Positions 42,791-50,931 of a DNA stretch of 64,000 bases are shown here, in pieces. The notes under the pieces are model-generated. The model worked only from the letters and a program-made list of their open reading frames with translations, was not told where the DNA came from and searched no databases. How positions within the stretch are numbered: the stretch's first letter is position 1; every line of letters starts with the position of its first letter. The translations under genes and the position numbers were made by a program. The DNA comes from Natronorubrum sediminis (lineage in GTDB: Archaea > Halobacteriota > Halobacteria > Halobacteriales > Natrialbaceae), in contig NZ_FNWL01000005.1 of assembly GCF_900108095.1 (NCBI RefSeq), positions 1 through 64,000 on the forward strand, written 5' to 3'.

Positions 42791-43645
42791 TCTTGCCTAG
42801 CTGAAAGCTCAAATCACGTATTTTGGCGAAAACGTAGCTGAATAGGTCCTGAAAGGGTATGATTTCGCCCTTAACCTTATTTCAGCATGACTGAAAAGGC
42901 CGAATCGGTTATGTCCTTGACTTACAGTGTAGTCAGATATTCCACCATTTGGTCCCACAACGGACGAGTTTTCATCCATGTGTGTACAATTGAGTAATAT
43001 CTTGTTCGTATCTTGTGCTGATTGGATTAGCGTCCCCCCGATGTATTACAGTCGTATCATTGTAAATTCCCTCTGCAAATCGTCTGGTCCAGTTATGGTA
43101 CATAATAGCACACCGCATTCGAAATCCAGTAGAGTGAAACATCAATAGCAATAGTGTCTTCCAGGTGGATGACGTTTCACATACGAGGTAACTATAGAGT
43201 CCCAAGTATATCGTTTCAGTGTTATGAGAGACCAACATAACTAGCACAGCGGAAATTGACTGGGGCAATGGCCTTCGTTTCAATGCAGATGGTCTTCCAG
43301 CCAGTGGTATCAGTGATCGATGCACCCAGTGAGAGAAATAGACTCGAACACCGACCGACCGAGAGTACCCAAACGTCTTTCGACCGGAAGAAACGCTGCT
43401 TAAATTGGCGCTCGGTTCAGACCAACGACCGGTGGGGTGATGTTGAGTGTGAAATAGACAAAGAACGTATTTTTGACAGGGAGGGCACCGTGACGAGCCA
43501 TAAATACAACCGGCTCAAAACGGAAACCATCCCACTGTAGGTTACAGGCACACGGGTGTAAAATTATAGAGATACAAACACATTTTACCGGTCGAGTAGT
43601 ACACACTCTCAGTGACCGGTCGTAGCCAAAGACCGACGGAGAACC
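42791..43645. other. AT-richer gene-poor region upstream of iclR
   Basis: No gene is supportable. A perfect 6-bp inverted repeat, tttcag-catga-ctgaaa, sits at 42880-42896. The word ctgaaa recurs at about 42801, 42849 and 42891. Short frames at 42,972-43,325 (minus) and 43,256-43,540 (plus) have no recognisable motifs. The lower GC and loss of coding structure fit decayed DNA that continues to 46,850. Confidence 0.4.
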
Positions 43646-43956
43646 CACTTGTGGGTGCAAACTCGGTCGTGTCGCAGTGGATTACGGATCTCAGCTCTCG
43701 ATGACGATCTAGTCGTGTACTGGAGTGGTGATGGCGACGAACAGTTGAGCACACCCCAACTCGCAACCCACGTTAACAGCAGATCCTCAAAACGGCCCTT
43801 GAGGACACAGAGATTGTCCCGAAAGACGGCGAAGTCGAAAACACGTACCGACTGCTGACTGACGACGGTTACATCTGAAGACTGTCTCCAAGAGTACCCC
43901 GTTCGAACGGTCTTCGAGGAACGAAACTGTGGCTGTCAAGAACGAGACACCGTTTG
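43646..43956 (+). pseudogene. Remnant of an RdfA-like gene
   Basis: Two frames read DDDLVVYWSGDGDEQLSTPQ and ILKTALEDTEIV, then DGEVENTYRLLTDDGYI and a stop at 43878. A later piece, VFEERNCGCQERDTV, ends at 43956. The DGEVENTYRLLTDD block and a Cys-rich tail match the rod-determining factor RdfA family as I recall it. At least two frameshifts and a missing middle make it non-functional. It lies directly upstream of an SMC-related pseudogene, the gene order known for rdfA in haloarchaea. Confidence 0.55.
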
Positions 43957-44084
43957 AAGCGAATCACTGGCAGTTATTCCGTAGAGACTTCGCTCTGATG
44001 CGTTCTCGTATGATACGGGAGTAAAATATTTTTGTGGGCAATGAAAACTAATCGACAGAGAAAGCGGGGCAAGATACGCCGCCA

Positions 44085-44880
44085 CGGGCGACGCTCTACG
44101 CTAACAATATCAGTGGAATTGACGAAACGACGGTTACGTTCCGGCAGGAGTGACAGTCCTCGCCGAACGAAACGCGACGAATCGAACCTCGCTCCTACAG
44201 GCACTTATGCCGGCTCTCGGAAGTGACCAAGTCAGTCTCAAGGCCGACGCTACTGAAGGCGAAGTCAAACTTAAATTCGGTGAGGAACGCTACCGACGTT
44301 CGCTCGAGCGACGAAACGGTACGATCGTCACTGACGGCAACCCGTTCCTCGAAAAGTCAGAGTTTGTCGGACTTTTTTATTTCTCCTCGAATCGAACGAA
44401 GCCAGACAGGCTGTCAATCGTGGCGAGGGGCTTCGTGAACTGATTATGCGACCGGTCGATACCGACGCCATCAACGCAGAAATAGAACGCTGTAAACAGC
44501 GCAAGCAACAGATCGACGGGCAACTCGAGGAACGACTTCCCGACCTCGAGGCCAAACGAGCGCGTGTAGTCGACGAGATCGAAGCTCTCCGCGAGGAACT
44601 CGAGACGGCACAATCTAAACTCGAGCGAACGCGAGGTGACCAGGTTGGTTTTCGCACTCACGGGGTATTCCGTCCACGGCGTCTACGAGACGGTCCCGTT
44701 CATGCTGCTCGACTCGCTCGAGGCATCGAGGCGATCGACTCCGAACGCATCGCAAAGCTCATCGAGTACTTCGAATCGTACGTTCCCTATCTCGTCGTCG
44801 CACTGCTCGACGAGGACGCGCAAGCGGTCGACGTCGAGCACAACACTGTTTCGAAAATTGGATCGGCGTCGAACTCGTAA
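44085..44880 (+). pseudogene. Remnant of an archaea-specific SMC-related protein gene
   Basis: Three or more frames together give ANNISGIDETTVTFR, then VTVLAERNATNRTSLLQALM with GEERYRRSLERRNGTIVTDG, then RELIMRPVDTDAINAEIERC with a short coiled coil. The end reads VFALTGYSVHGVYETVPFML and LDSLEAIDSERIAKLIEYFE. These are the N- and C-terminal ATPase parts of haloarchaeal SMC-like (Sph-type) proteins. The long coiled-coil middle (several hundred residues) is gone, and frameshifts fall at about 44150, 44390 and 44650. It is a clear internally deleted pseudogene. Confidence 0.7.
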
Positions 44881-45039
44881 TACCGATATAAGCCTGTTAG
44901 AATAGAACTGGGTTGGAATGTGCACTGACTCGATATCATTATGTGAAATCTATCTGTGATATCTTCACCAAACGGCGAATCTTTGTAATTGCGTTATGGT
45001 GATTGCTAAATCGACGTGGCTTACCTATCCTCGGCCAGT

Positions 45040-45410
45040 CAATTTCAGTGCTTTATCTTTTTAGAAACATGTTCGGCAGTGATCTGGCATCCGTGACGTC
45101 CGGGACAAAATCAAACCACGGTTCCCTAACGTGCAGCCACCAGGTGCTGGACGTAGTTGACGAGAAATACAACGCTCAAGACGTCAAGTTTCTCGTAGAG
45201 GCCTCGAACAAATGTACTCACCATAACAGTTTATATACCGTTTTGGACCTTTTATTCGGTTATTTGCTTGTTTTGTATCGATAACGACGTGTAGGAAGTA
45301 GTGTTCATCGTCGAGGGGGATTACGGTTTCGTTGATCACAATACGATCAGGGATACGTCAGTGTTTGGCTGAAACTTAGGTTTGAAAACCCAGGTATGGA
45401 CCGGTGGTCT
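45040..45410 (-). pseudogene. Decayed IS6-type transposase (second copy)
   Basis: Minus-strand frames read VHTWVFKPKFQPNTDVS, then PDRIVINETVIPLDDEHYFL, then LYEKLDVLSVVFLVNYVQHL, then a degraded PGRHGC and KKIKH. These follow the order HTH, first DDE strand, second DDE strand and ERHG block of haloarchaeal IS6-like transposases. The catalytic Asp residues are replaced by Asn at both the first (INE for VDE) and second (LVN for LVD) positions. Several stops and frameshifts interrupt it. Confidence 0.65.
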
Positions 45411-45591
45411 CGAGAAATTCACCCCCGATATACCAATATATGGACTATTATATAAAATAGATAATAGCTGGTACCCTCACTCAGTCTACCAACACTAGAA
45501 CTACGTTAGTACATTCCGACACATATATCTAGGATCTTCACTCCTTCCACTGGATTTGGCCACCAGTCAGAATGATAGGGAACTCGACTGA

Positions 45592-46845
45592 TTAGTAATC
45601 ATATACTTCCGAATCGTCCTTGGGATTGATAGTGATGTTCTTCGTCTGAAGGTACGAATCAAGCGCCTCGAGGCCTTTTCTCGGCCGATTACTCTTTATT
45701 TGTAGCCGCCGAAAGATGTTTGCGAGGTGTCGCCGAACCATTTGTCGATGTAGACGTTTTCAGCCTCGAGTTGCTGTGCGAAACGGTGAGCGAGAGTGAC
45801 GTCGCTCGTGAAGACGCCAGCGGTAAGTCCATAGATGGAGTCGTTGGCTATTTCGACGGCCTCGGCTTCGTCGTCGAAGATGCATACGGCCAAGACAGGT
45901 CCAAAAGCCACCTCGCAGGCGATACGCGCGTCGGGGCCAACATCGGTGAAGACTATCGGCTCGACGAGGAATCCGTCGCCGTCGCGCGCCGCGCCGTCAC
46001 ACCCTCTTCCGTTCCGTCTTCGATGTAACTTGTGATTCTCTCGAACTGTTCCTCGGACACGACAGGACTCATATCTAGATCATCGTGACCGGGACCGAGG
46101 TCAGTCGAGTCAGCGGTTGCAACGATCCTCTCGATGAGTTCGTCGTGCACGGACTCGTGGACGACGACACGGTCGACCGCCGAGCAGACCGGCCCGTGTT
46201 CGTGAAGATACCCGTAGTGATCCACTCCGCTGCGTTGTCGAGGTTCGCATCTGGAAAGACGGTTGCCGGGTTCTTCCCGCCTAACTCGAGCGTGACTGGC
46301 GTGACAGTCTCCGTAGCCGCTTTCATGATGTGCTGGTCGGTCGATACGCACCCCGCAAACGTAATCTGGTCGACCCTTTCTTGTTCGGTCAGTGCCCGAC
46401 CCGTAGGGTCGCCAAAGCCCGGTGCAACATTGACGATACCGTCTGAAACGCCCGCATCTGTATAGAGTTCTGCCAGTCGAAGTGATGACAGCGGCGTTTG
46501 CTCGGCCGCCTTCACGAACCTCGCGTTGCCAGCGACGAGCGTCGGTGCAACGGTACGTACGAAGAGGTCTCCCGGGAAATTCCAGGCGTAATCTGAGCGC
46601 TGACGTTGTACAGTTCCCAAACGGTTTAGTCGACTTGATCCGTTTCAACGCGGATGCTCGCCCCTTCCAGTTTGTCCGACGCGCCCGCGTAATACTCGAA
46701 GTAATGGGCGGCGCCGATCATGTCGCTTTCCGTCTGGGAAATGGGCTTACCCTGATCGAGATCCTCGAGGGTGGCGATATCTCAATTTTTTCGTGGAACA
46801 GTTGGCCGACTTGATAAATGATGTGGCCGACGCCCATTCGGGAAT
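45592..46845 (-). pseudogene. Aldehyde dehydrogenase pseudogene
   Basis: The minus strand keeps the whole family order in alternating frames. It runs from IATLEDLDQGKPISQTESDM, through WNFPGDLFVRTVAPTLVAGN, SSLRLAELYTDAGVSDGIVN, TLELGGKNPATVFPDA and VCSAVDRVVVHESVHDELIE, to FGPVLAVCIFDDEAEAVEIA, FGGYK and GLEALDSYLQTKNI. At least four frameshifts and an in-frame stop occur. One frameshift falls exactly at the catalytic-Cys motif GQVCSA. An intact gene would have followed the zinc alcohol dehydrogenase on the same strand, so an alcohol-to-acid module has lost its second enzyme. Confidence 0.85.
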
Positions 46846-46879
46846 CACATCCATCGTCTGCTCTCGAGCGCGAGACGAA

Positions 46880-47983
46880 TCAGTCTGCGTGGGGATGCAG
46901 CGCCGCTCGAGTAATCTCGCGAGTGTCAGACTTGGCCAGCGCCTCCTCGGCGTCGAGAAGATCGTACTCAGCGTCGATCAAATCCTCGTAGGGGTAGTCG
47001 TCGCCGTGTTTGGACAAGAATTCGAGCGCCGTCTGGAGGTACCACGGCTGGTAGCGAATTGCCGTCGTTATATCGATTCCCTTGCGGGTCAACGTGCCGG
47101 TGTCGAACTCGGACATGATGCCAGGATTGACGTTTCCGACTTCGAGATAGCGTCCACCCTGGCGCAGCAGGTGAGGACCTTCAGCGAACGCCTGGGGGAC
47201 GCCTGCGACCTCGACACCGACGTCCGCGCCGACGCCGTCGGTCAATTCTCGGACCCGCTTTGCGCGCTCCTCGACGGTTTCGTACTCGCGGAAATCGATC
47301 ACGTGATCGACGCCGAACTCCCTCGCCCGTTCTATCCGACCGTCGACGCCTTCGACGACGATGGTTTTTGCGCCGCGTTCGCGCGCGATGGCGATCGTGT
47401 TGAGTCCGAGGCCGCCAGCTCCTTGGATCACGACCGTATCGTTCCAGTCGACGCCAACCTCGTCTACTCCGTAGAGCATTTGTGAGAGCGCACAGTTCGC
47501 CGCAGCTGCGACTTTCGGGTTCACGTCGGCGGGAACCTTGTAGAAGTATTGATTCGGATGGACAAAATAGTGCGTCGAGAACGTCCCGTGGAAGTGAGGG
47601 GGTTCCTCCGGCGGTTTCGACCAGTAGGTGTACGCGTTCTCACACAGGTTAAACTGACCCTCTTGGCATGGTGGACACCGCTGGCAGGTGAGGAAATACG
47701 CCGGTGCGATCGTGTCGCCTCTCTCGATCGGCTCGCCCGCGTAGTCAGTCGCCACACCCTCACCGAGTTCACTAACCCGACAGACCGCCTCGTGACCTAA
47801 CACGCCGTCTTTCACTTCGGGGTGGTGGCCTCGCCAAATGTGCAGTTCCGAACCACAGACGTTCGCTTGCTCTATCTCAGTCAGCACTGTCCCGGGTTCC
47901 GGCTCCGGGACCTCGTATTCCTTAATCTCGAGTTGTTCGGGCTCCGATAGGTAGACGAGCTTTCCAGTGGGTCGTGTTCCCAT
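46880..47983 (-). CDS. Zinc-dependent alcohol dehydrogenase (MDR superfamily)
   Basis: This 367-residue protein has CGSELHIWRGHHPE (first catalytic zinc Cys), GHEAVCRVSELGEG, and CQRCPPCQEGQFNLC (structural zinc cysteines). The cofactor motif is VVIQGAGGLGLNTIAIAR. The family oxidises alcohols or polyols with NAD(P), and the EVAGVPQAFAEG region is of the threonine/sorbitol dehydrogenase-like type. A TATA box about 28 nt upstream fixes the ATG at 47983. Its likely partner, an aldehyde dehydrogenase, is a pseudogene just downstream. Confidence 0.9.
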   Translation of the reverse strand: MGTRPTGKLVYLSEPEQLEIKEYEVPEPEPGTVLTEIEQANVCGSELHIWRGHHPEVKDGVLGHEAVCRVSELGEGVATDYAGEPIERGDTIAPAYFLTCQRCPPCQEGQFNLCENAYTYWSKPPEEPPHFHGTFSTHYFVHPNQYFYKVPADVNPKVAAAANCALSQMLYGVDEVGVDWNDTVVIQGAGGLGLNTIAIARERGAKTIVVEGVDGRIERAREFGVDHVIDFREYETVEERAKRVRELTDGVGADVGVEVAGVPQAFAEGPHLLRQGGRYLEVGNVNPGIMSEFDTGTLTRKGIDITTAIRYQPWYLQTALEFLSKHGDDYPYEDLIDAEYDLLDAEEALAKSDTREITRAALHPHAD

Positions 47984-48005
47984 ACATCGATATTTTCATC
48001 TCACA

Positions 48006-48014
48006 GAATAAGTC
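48006..48014 (-). promoter_or_regulatory. TATA box of the zinc alcohol dehydrogenase gene
   Basis: Minus-strand gacttattc lies about 27 nt before ATG 47983. Confidence 0.5.
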
Positions 48015-48192
48015 TTCCGTCAATCGAAATCACGTACATCGAGTGATTTCTCCAGACGAACGTCTGAGCCCACGTTGGCGTGTCTGGAATCGAATCGAGA
48101 CGTTTGCCGCTTCGTCGGTATCGGTTACCTGCTCGAGGCCAGCGAAGTGCTCGAGTTGACGTGCTAACTTCGAACAACACGGTCGCCGTATG

Positions 48193-48765
48193 CTACATGT
48201 GATGGAGGTAGAAGTCCTCGATAACGTCGATTTCTTCGACTTTCGCTGTCCTACCCGTCAGATCACTGACCGCGAGACTCTCCTCGGCAGATCCGAAGTC
48301 GATGACCCAGTATGGTGTGTAGACGAGTTCCAGGTCGTCGAGGGAGTACTCCGGCATCTCGGTTGCGCGGTGGAACCGTCCAACGTACTTGAACAACCAC
48401 TCGCGCCAGATCGAGCGGACTTCGTCCTCGTCGATTTCCGGTTTGATGACGAGCGTTGGATCGATGTCAATCGTGTTCCGATTCGGTAATTCGACGTCGA
48501 TTTCGCCCGGTTTTCCGGTGATAGCGTCGACGCCGGCGAGAAATTTCAGCTGTTTTTCTCCGCCCACGGTTTTTCTGATCGTTGCACTCGTGTACGCGAT
48601 GTAGTCAGGGTAGTAGACGGCTCGAACGTCGAAATCTTCTGTTTCAGTCCCCCAGCCGAAGTAATCGCCAAGCCACGCGTAGACGTAGTTTTTCGCGCTC
48701 AGATTTCGAGTCCGCTCAACCGCAGACTCCTCGTCGAATCGCGCTTCGAACGCGGTAATCTCCAT
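48193..48765 (-). CDS. Uncharacterised protein
   Basis: This 190-residue acidic protein shows alternating strand-like segments such as FDVRAVYYPDYIAYTSATI and LELVYTPYWVIDFGSA. There is no membrane span, signal or metal motif. The YTPYWVIDF element followed by short polar strands suggests a small beta-rich domain. I recognise no family. It is on the same strand between the symporter and the zinc alcohol dehydrogenase and may belong to that unit. Confidence 0.6.
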   Translation of the reverse strand: MEITAFEARFDEESAVERTRNLSAKNYVYAWLGDYFGWGTETEDFDVRAVYYPDYIAYTSATIRKTVGGEKQLKFLAGVDAITGKPGEIDVELPNRNTIDIDPTLVIKPEIDEDEVRSIWREWLFKYVGRFHRATEMPEYSLDDLELVYTPYWVIDFGSAEESLAVSDLTGRTAKVEEIDVIEDFYLHHM

Positions 48766-48825
48766 ACTTACAACGATGGTAACCTATCAGTGAAAAACGC
48801 TCCGTCGAAAAGCGCGTCGGCGGCG

Positions 48826-50493
48826 TTAGTCGTCGCTCTCGGAAGTGCTGGCTGGACCGGGCGCACCGGTGTCGGTGTCGTAACGGGCATCGTCGATGAG
48901 ACGCTGTTCAGCCGAGAACACCTCCTCTAAGTGCTCATCACCCGGTGGCTCGGTGAAGAAGCTCACCACGACAGTCGTAACGACGCTAACGATAAACCCG
49001 ATGCCAGTCGAAGCATACGGGTTCTCGTTTAGCGGCCAAACGCCCTCGGTGACGCCGAATTGTGGACCGAGATGGATGAAGAAATACACAGTGAAGCCCA
49101 CGATGATCGCCGCGTAGGCCGCGTGTTTCGTCGCCCGTCGCCAGAGCAGCCCGATCAAATACGGTCCGCCGAACGACGAGATTATACCACCGATCCCGGT
49201 CCACATGAAGACGACTAAATATTCAGGTGGCGTGATTACTGCGGCGACGGCGACGAAGACGATGAATATCGTCGAGACGCGCGAGATCAACAACGAGCGT
49301 TGTTGGACCGCTTCCGACTCGGGGTCGCCACCCTTCCACGGCACGTACGATTTTCGGTAGAGGTCGTTCGCGAAGATTTGCGAGATCGAGATTACGAGCC
49401 CGTCAGACGTCGAGATGATCGCACTCAGGATTACGATCCCCAGGAAGGCTGCCATGATCGGATGGAGGTTCTCGACGAAGAGCGTCGGGATGATTGCATC
49501 GGGGTCGGAAACTTCGATACCCTGTGCAGCACCCAGGATTCCGCCCAGGTACATAACCGGGAGGAAGATACCGACGAACGACGTTGCAAGTAGGAACCGG
49601 CGCATGTACCGGTTGCTCTTGATTGCGAAGAACTTGTTACCAAGATGAGGCTGAGCGGTGAAGCCAATGTGTGCGATCATCAACAGGAGGATCGCCCACC
49701 AACCGGTGAAATACGGATTATCCGAGTCCGTATGTTGATCCCACTGCTGACCACTCTCGAGGGCAGCATTGACCGAACTCATGCCGCCGTCGATCCCCCA
49801 CCCGATAACGAACATAATCATAACCAACACGGCGATTCCGATCATGATTGCGCCCTGAACAGCGTCCGTTAGAATGTCCGCGTGGGACCCACCCGCCGCC
49901 AGGTAGACCAGTAGCAGTAAACCGGCTACCCAGATTCCGACGACGTACTCGACACCGAGGATAACTTCGAACATCCATCCGGCCGCAGAAATCTGCGCCA
50001 TAGCGTAGAAGATCAGGAACAACGATAGTACTGCGGTGATCACTCGGAGTCCCGGACTCTGGAATCGATCGCCAATGAGGTCTGGGACCGACTGCGAGTT
50101 GAATCGGTCACTGACTTTCTTGCTTACACGGGCAATGATGATCGCCCCGATGAACACACCGATGGGGTAGATAAGCGCGTAGTAGCCCGCCATGAACCCC
50201 ATGTCGTATCCCATTCCGGGGATGCTCATGAACGTCGCGCCGCTTGCGACCGTTGCAGCGTACGCAAGCGCCAGGGCCAAGAAACCGAACCCGCCTCGAG
50301 CCGTCGCGTACTCGTCTTGGGAACTCGTCGCGTTCCGTCCACCTTCGACTCGTTGATACCCGATGTATCCGAGTCCGAGGATGAGAATGAGATACGCAGC
50401 GAGGAATATCCAGCCCCACGTGATGACGGAACCGTGATCGAGTTCGTCCCCCGCCTGCATGACGACCTCGCCAACGAGTAGTTCCGGTCCCAT
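48826..50493 (-). CDS. Sodium:solute symporter family transporter
   Basis: This 555-residue protein has about 13 hydrophobic spans. Characteristic segments are GFLALALAYAATVASGATFM (membrane entry of the SSS core), YLAAGGSHADILTDAVQG and ILSAIISTSDGLVISISQIF. The C-terminus is an acidic, Ser-rich cytoplasmic tail. The family imports proline, pantothenate, acetate, sugars or other solutes with Na+. Its start codon overlaps the stop of a 56-residue membrane protein (ATGA). The substrate is unknown, but a HisD-family dehydrogenase upstream and an alcohol dehydrogenase downstream suggest an alcohol or polar organic compound. Confidence 0.92.
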   Translation of the reverse strand: MGPELLVGEVVMQAGDELDHGSVITWGWIFLAAYLILILGLGYIGYQRVEGGRNATSSQDEYATARGGFGFLALALAYAATVASGATFMSIPGMGYDMGFMAGYYALIYPIGVFIGAIIIARVSKKVSDRFNSQSVPDLIGDRFQSPGLRVITAVLSLFLIFYAMAQISAAGWMFEVILGVEYVVGIWVAGLLLLVYLAAGGSHADILTDAVQGAIMIGIAVLVMIMFVIGWGIDGGMSSVNAALESGQQWDQHTDSDNPYFTGWWAILLLMIAHIGFTAQPHLGNKFFAIKSNRYMRRFLLATSFVGIFLPVMYLGGILGAAQGIEVSDPDAIIPTLFVENLHPIMAAFLGIVILSAIISTSDGLVISISQIFANDLYRKSYVPWKGGDPESEAVQQRSLLISRVSTIFIVFVAVAAVITPPEYLVVFMWTGIGGIISSFGGPYLIGLLWRRATKHAAYAAIIVGFTVYFFIHLGPQFGVTEGVWPLNENPYASTGIGFIVSVVTTVVVSFFTEPPGDEHLEEVFSAEQRLIDDARYDTDTGAPGPASTSESDD

Positions 50494-50666
50494 CAGTTAC
50501 CACCAGCCTGTTGAGGGGGCTCTTCCGTCTGTGGCGATTCTTCACCATTTTGCCCCATTTGGTTTACCTCTCGTTGCTCGAGCCACTCTTCTATGTAAAA
50601 CACCCACACTATCGCAAAAATGACGAACAATACTGAGGTTGCTGCCAGCACTTGTAATACGTTCAT
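50493..50666 (-). CDS. Small membrane partner of the sodium:solute symporter
   Basis: ATG 50666 gives 57 residues. One hydrophobic helix (MNVLQVLAATSVLFVIFAIV) is followed by a polar, Gln/Glu/Pro-rich tail. Its stop overlaps the symporter start by 4 nt, a sign of coupled translation. Several SSS carriers have such tiny accessory subunits. An AT-rich box (ttattatac) about 40 nt upstream may be the promoter of the pair. A TTG at 50681 is an alternative start. Confidence 0.7.
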   Translation of the reverse strand: MNVLQVLAATSVLFVIFAIVWVFYIEEWLEQREVNQMGQNGEESPQTEEPPQQAGGN

Positions 50667-50681
50667 GCGTGTTACAGACAA

Positions 50682-50931
50682 TCATGATGATCTATGCAGT
50701 ATAATAATTATGGGTTTTTTCGTAGTGTCCGTTTGACGAGTAATACTCGGGACGGTAATTTTACTCCGTCCGATCACTACGCCGACTTCTCGAGGGAGTA
50801 TTACTATCGAAGGTGCGTGATATCGTCCATAGAAACCGACTCGAACCGCGCTCCAATAGCGCCCCAGCCGTCCGGCTTCTCGTTGTGAATTTCCGTTTCG
50901 CTCCGGGGACGTCGTCGAGACGAGTGAACCG
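50682..50931. other. Intergenic region between HisD-like gene and symporter pair
   Basis: The left end holds an AT-rich block (50,695-50,715) that probably includes the TATA element of the symporter pair. I see no gene in the rest. Confidence 0.4.
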
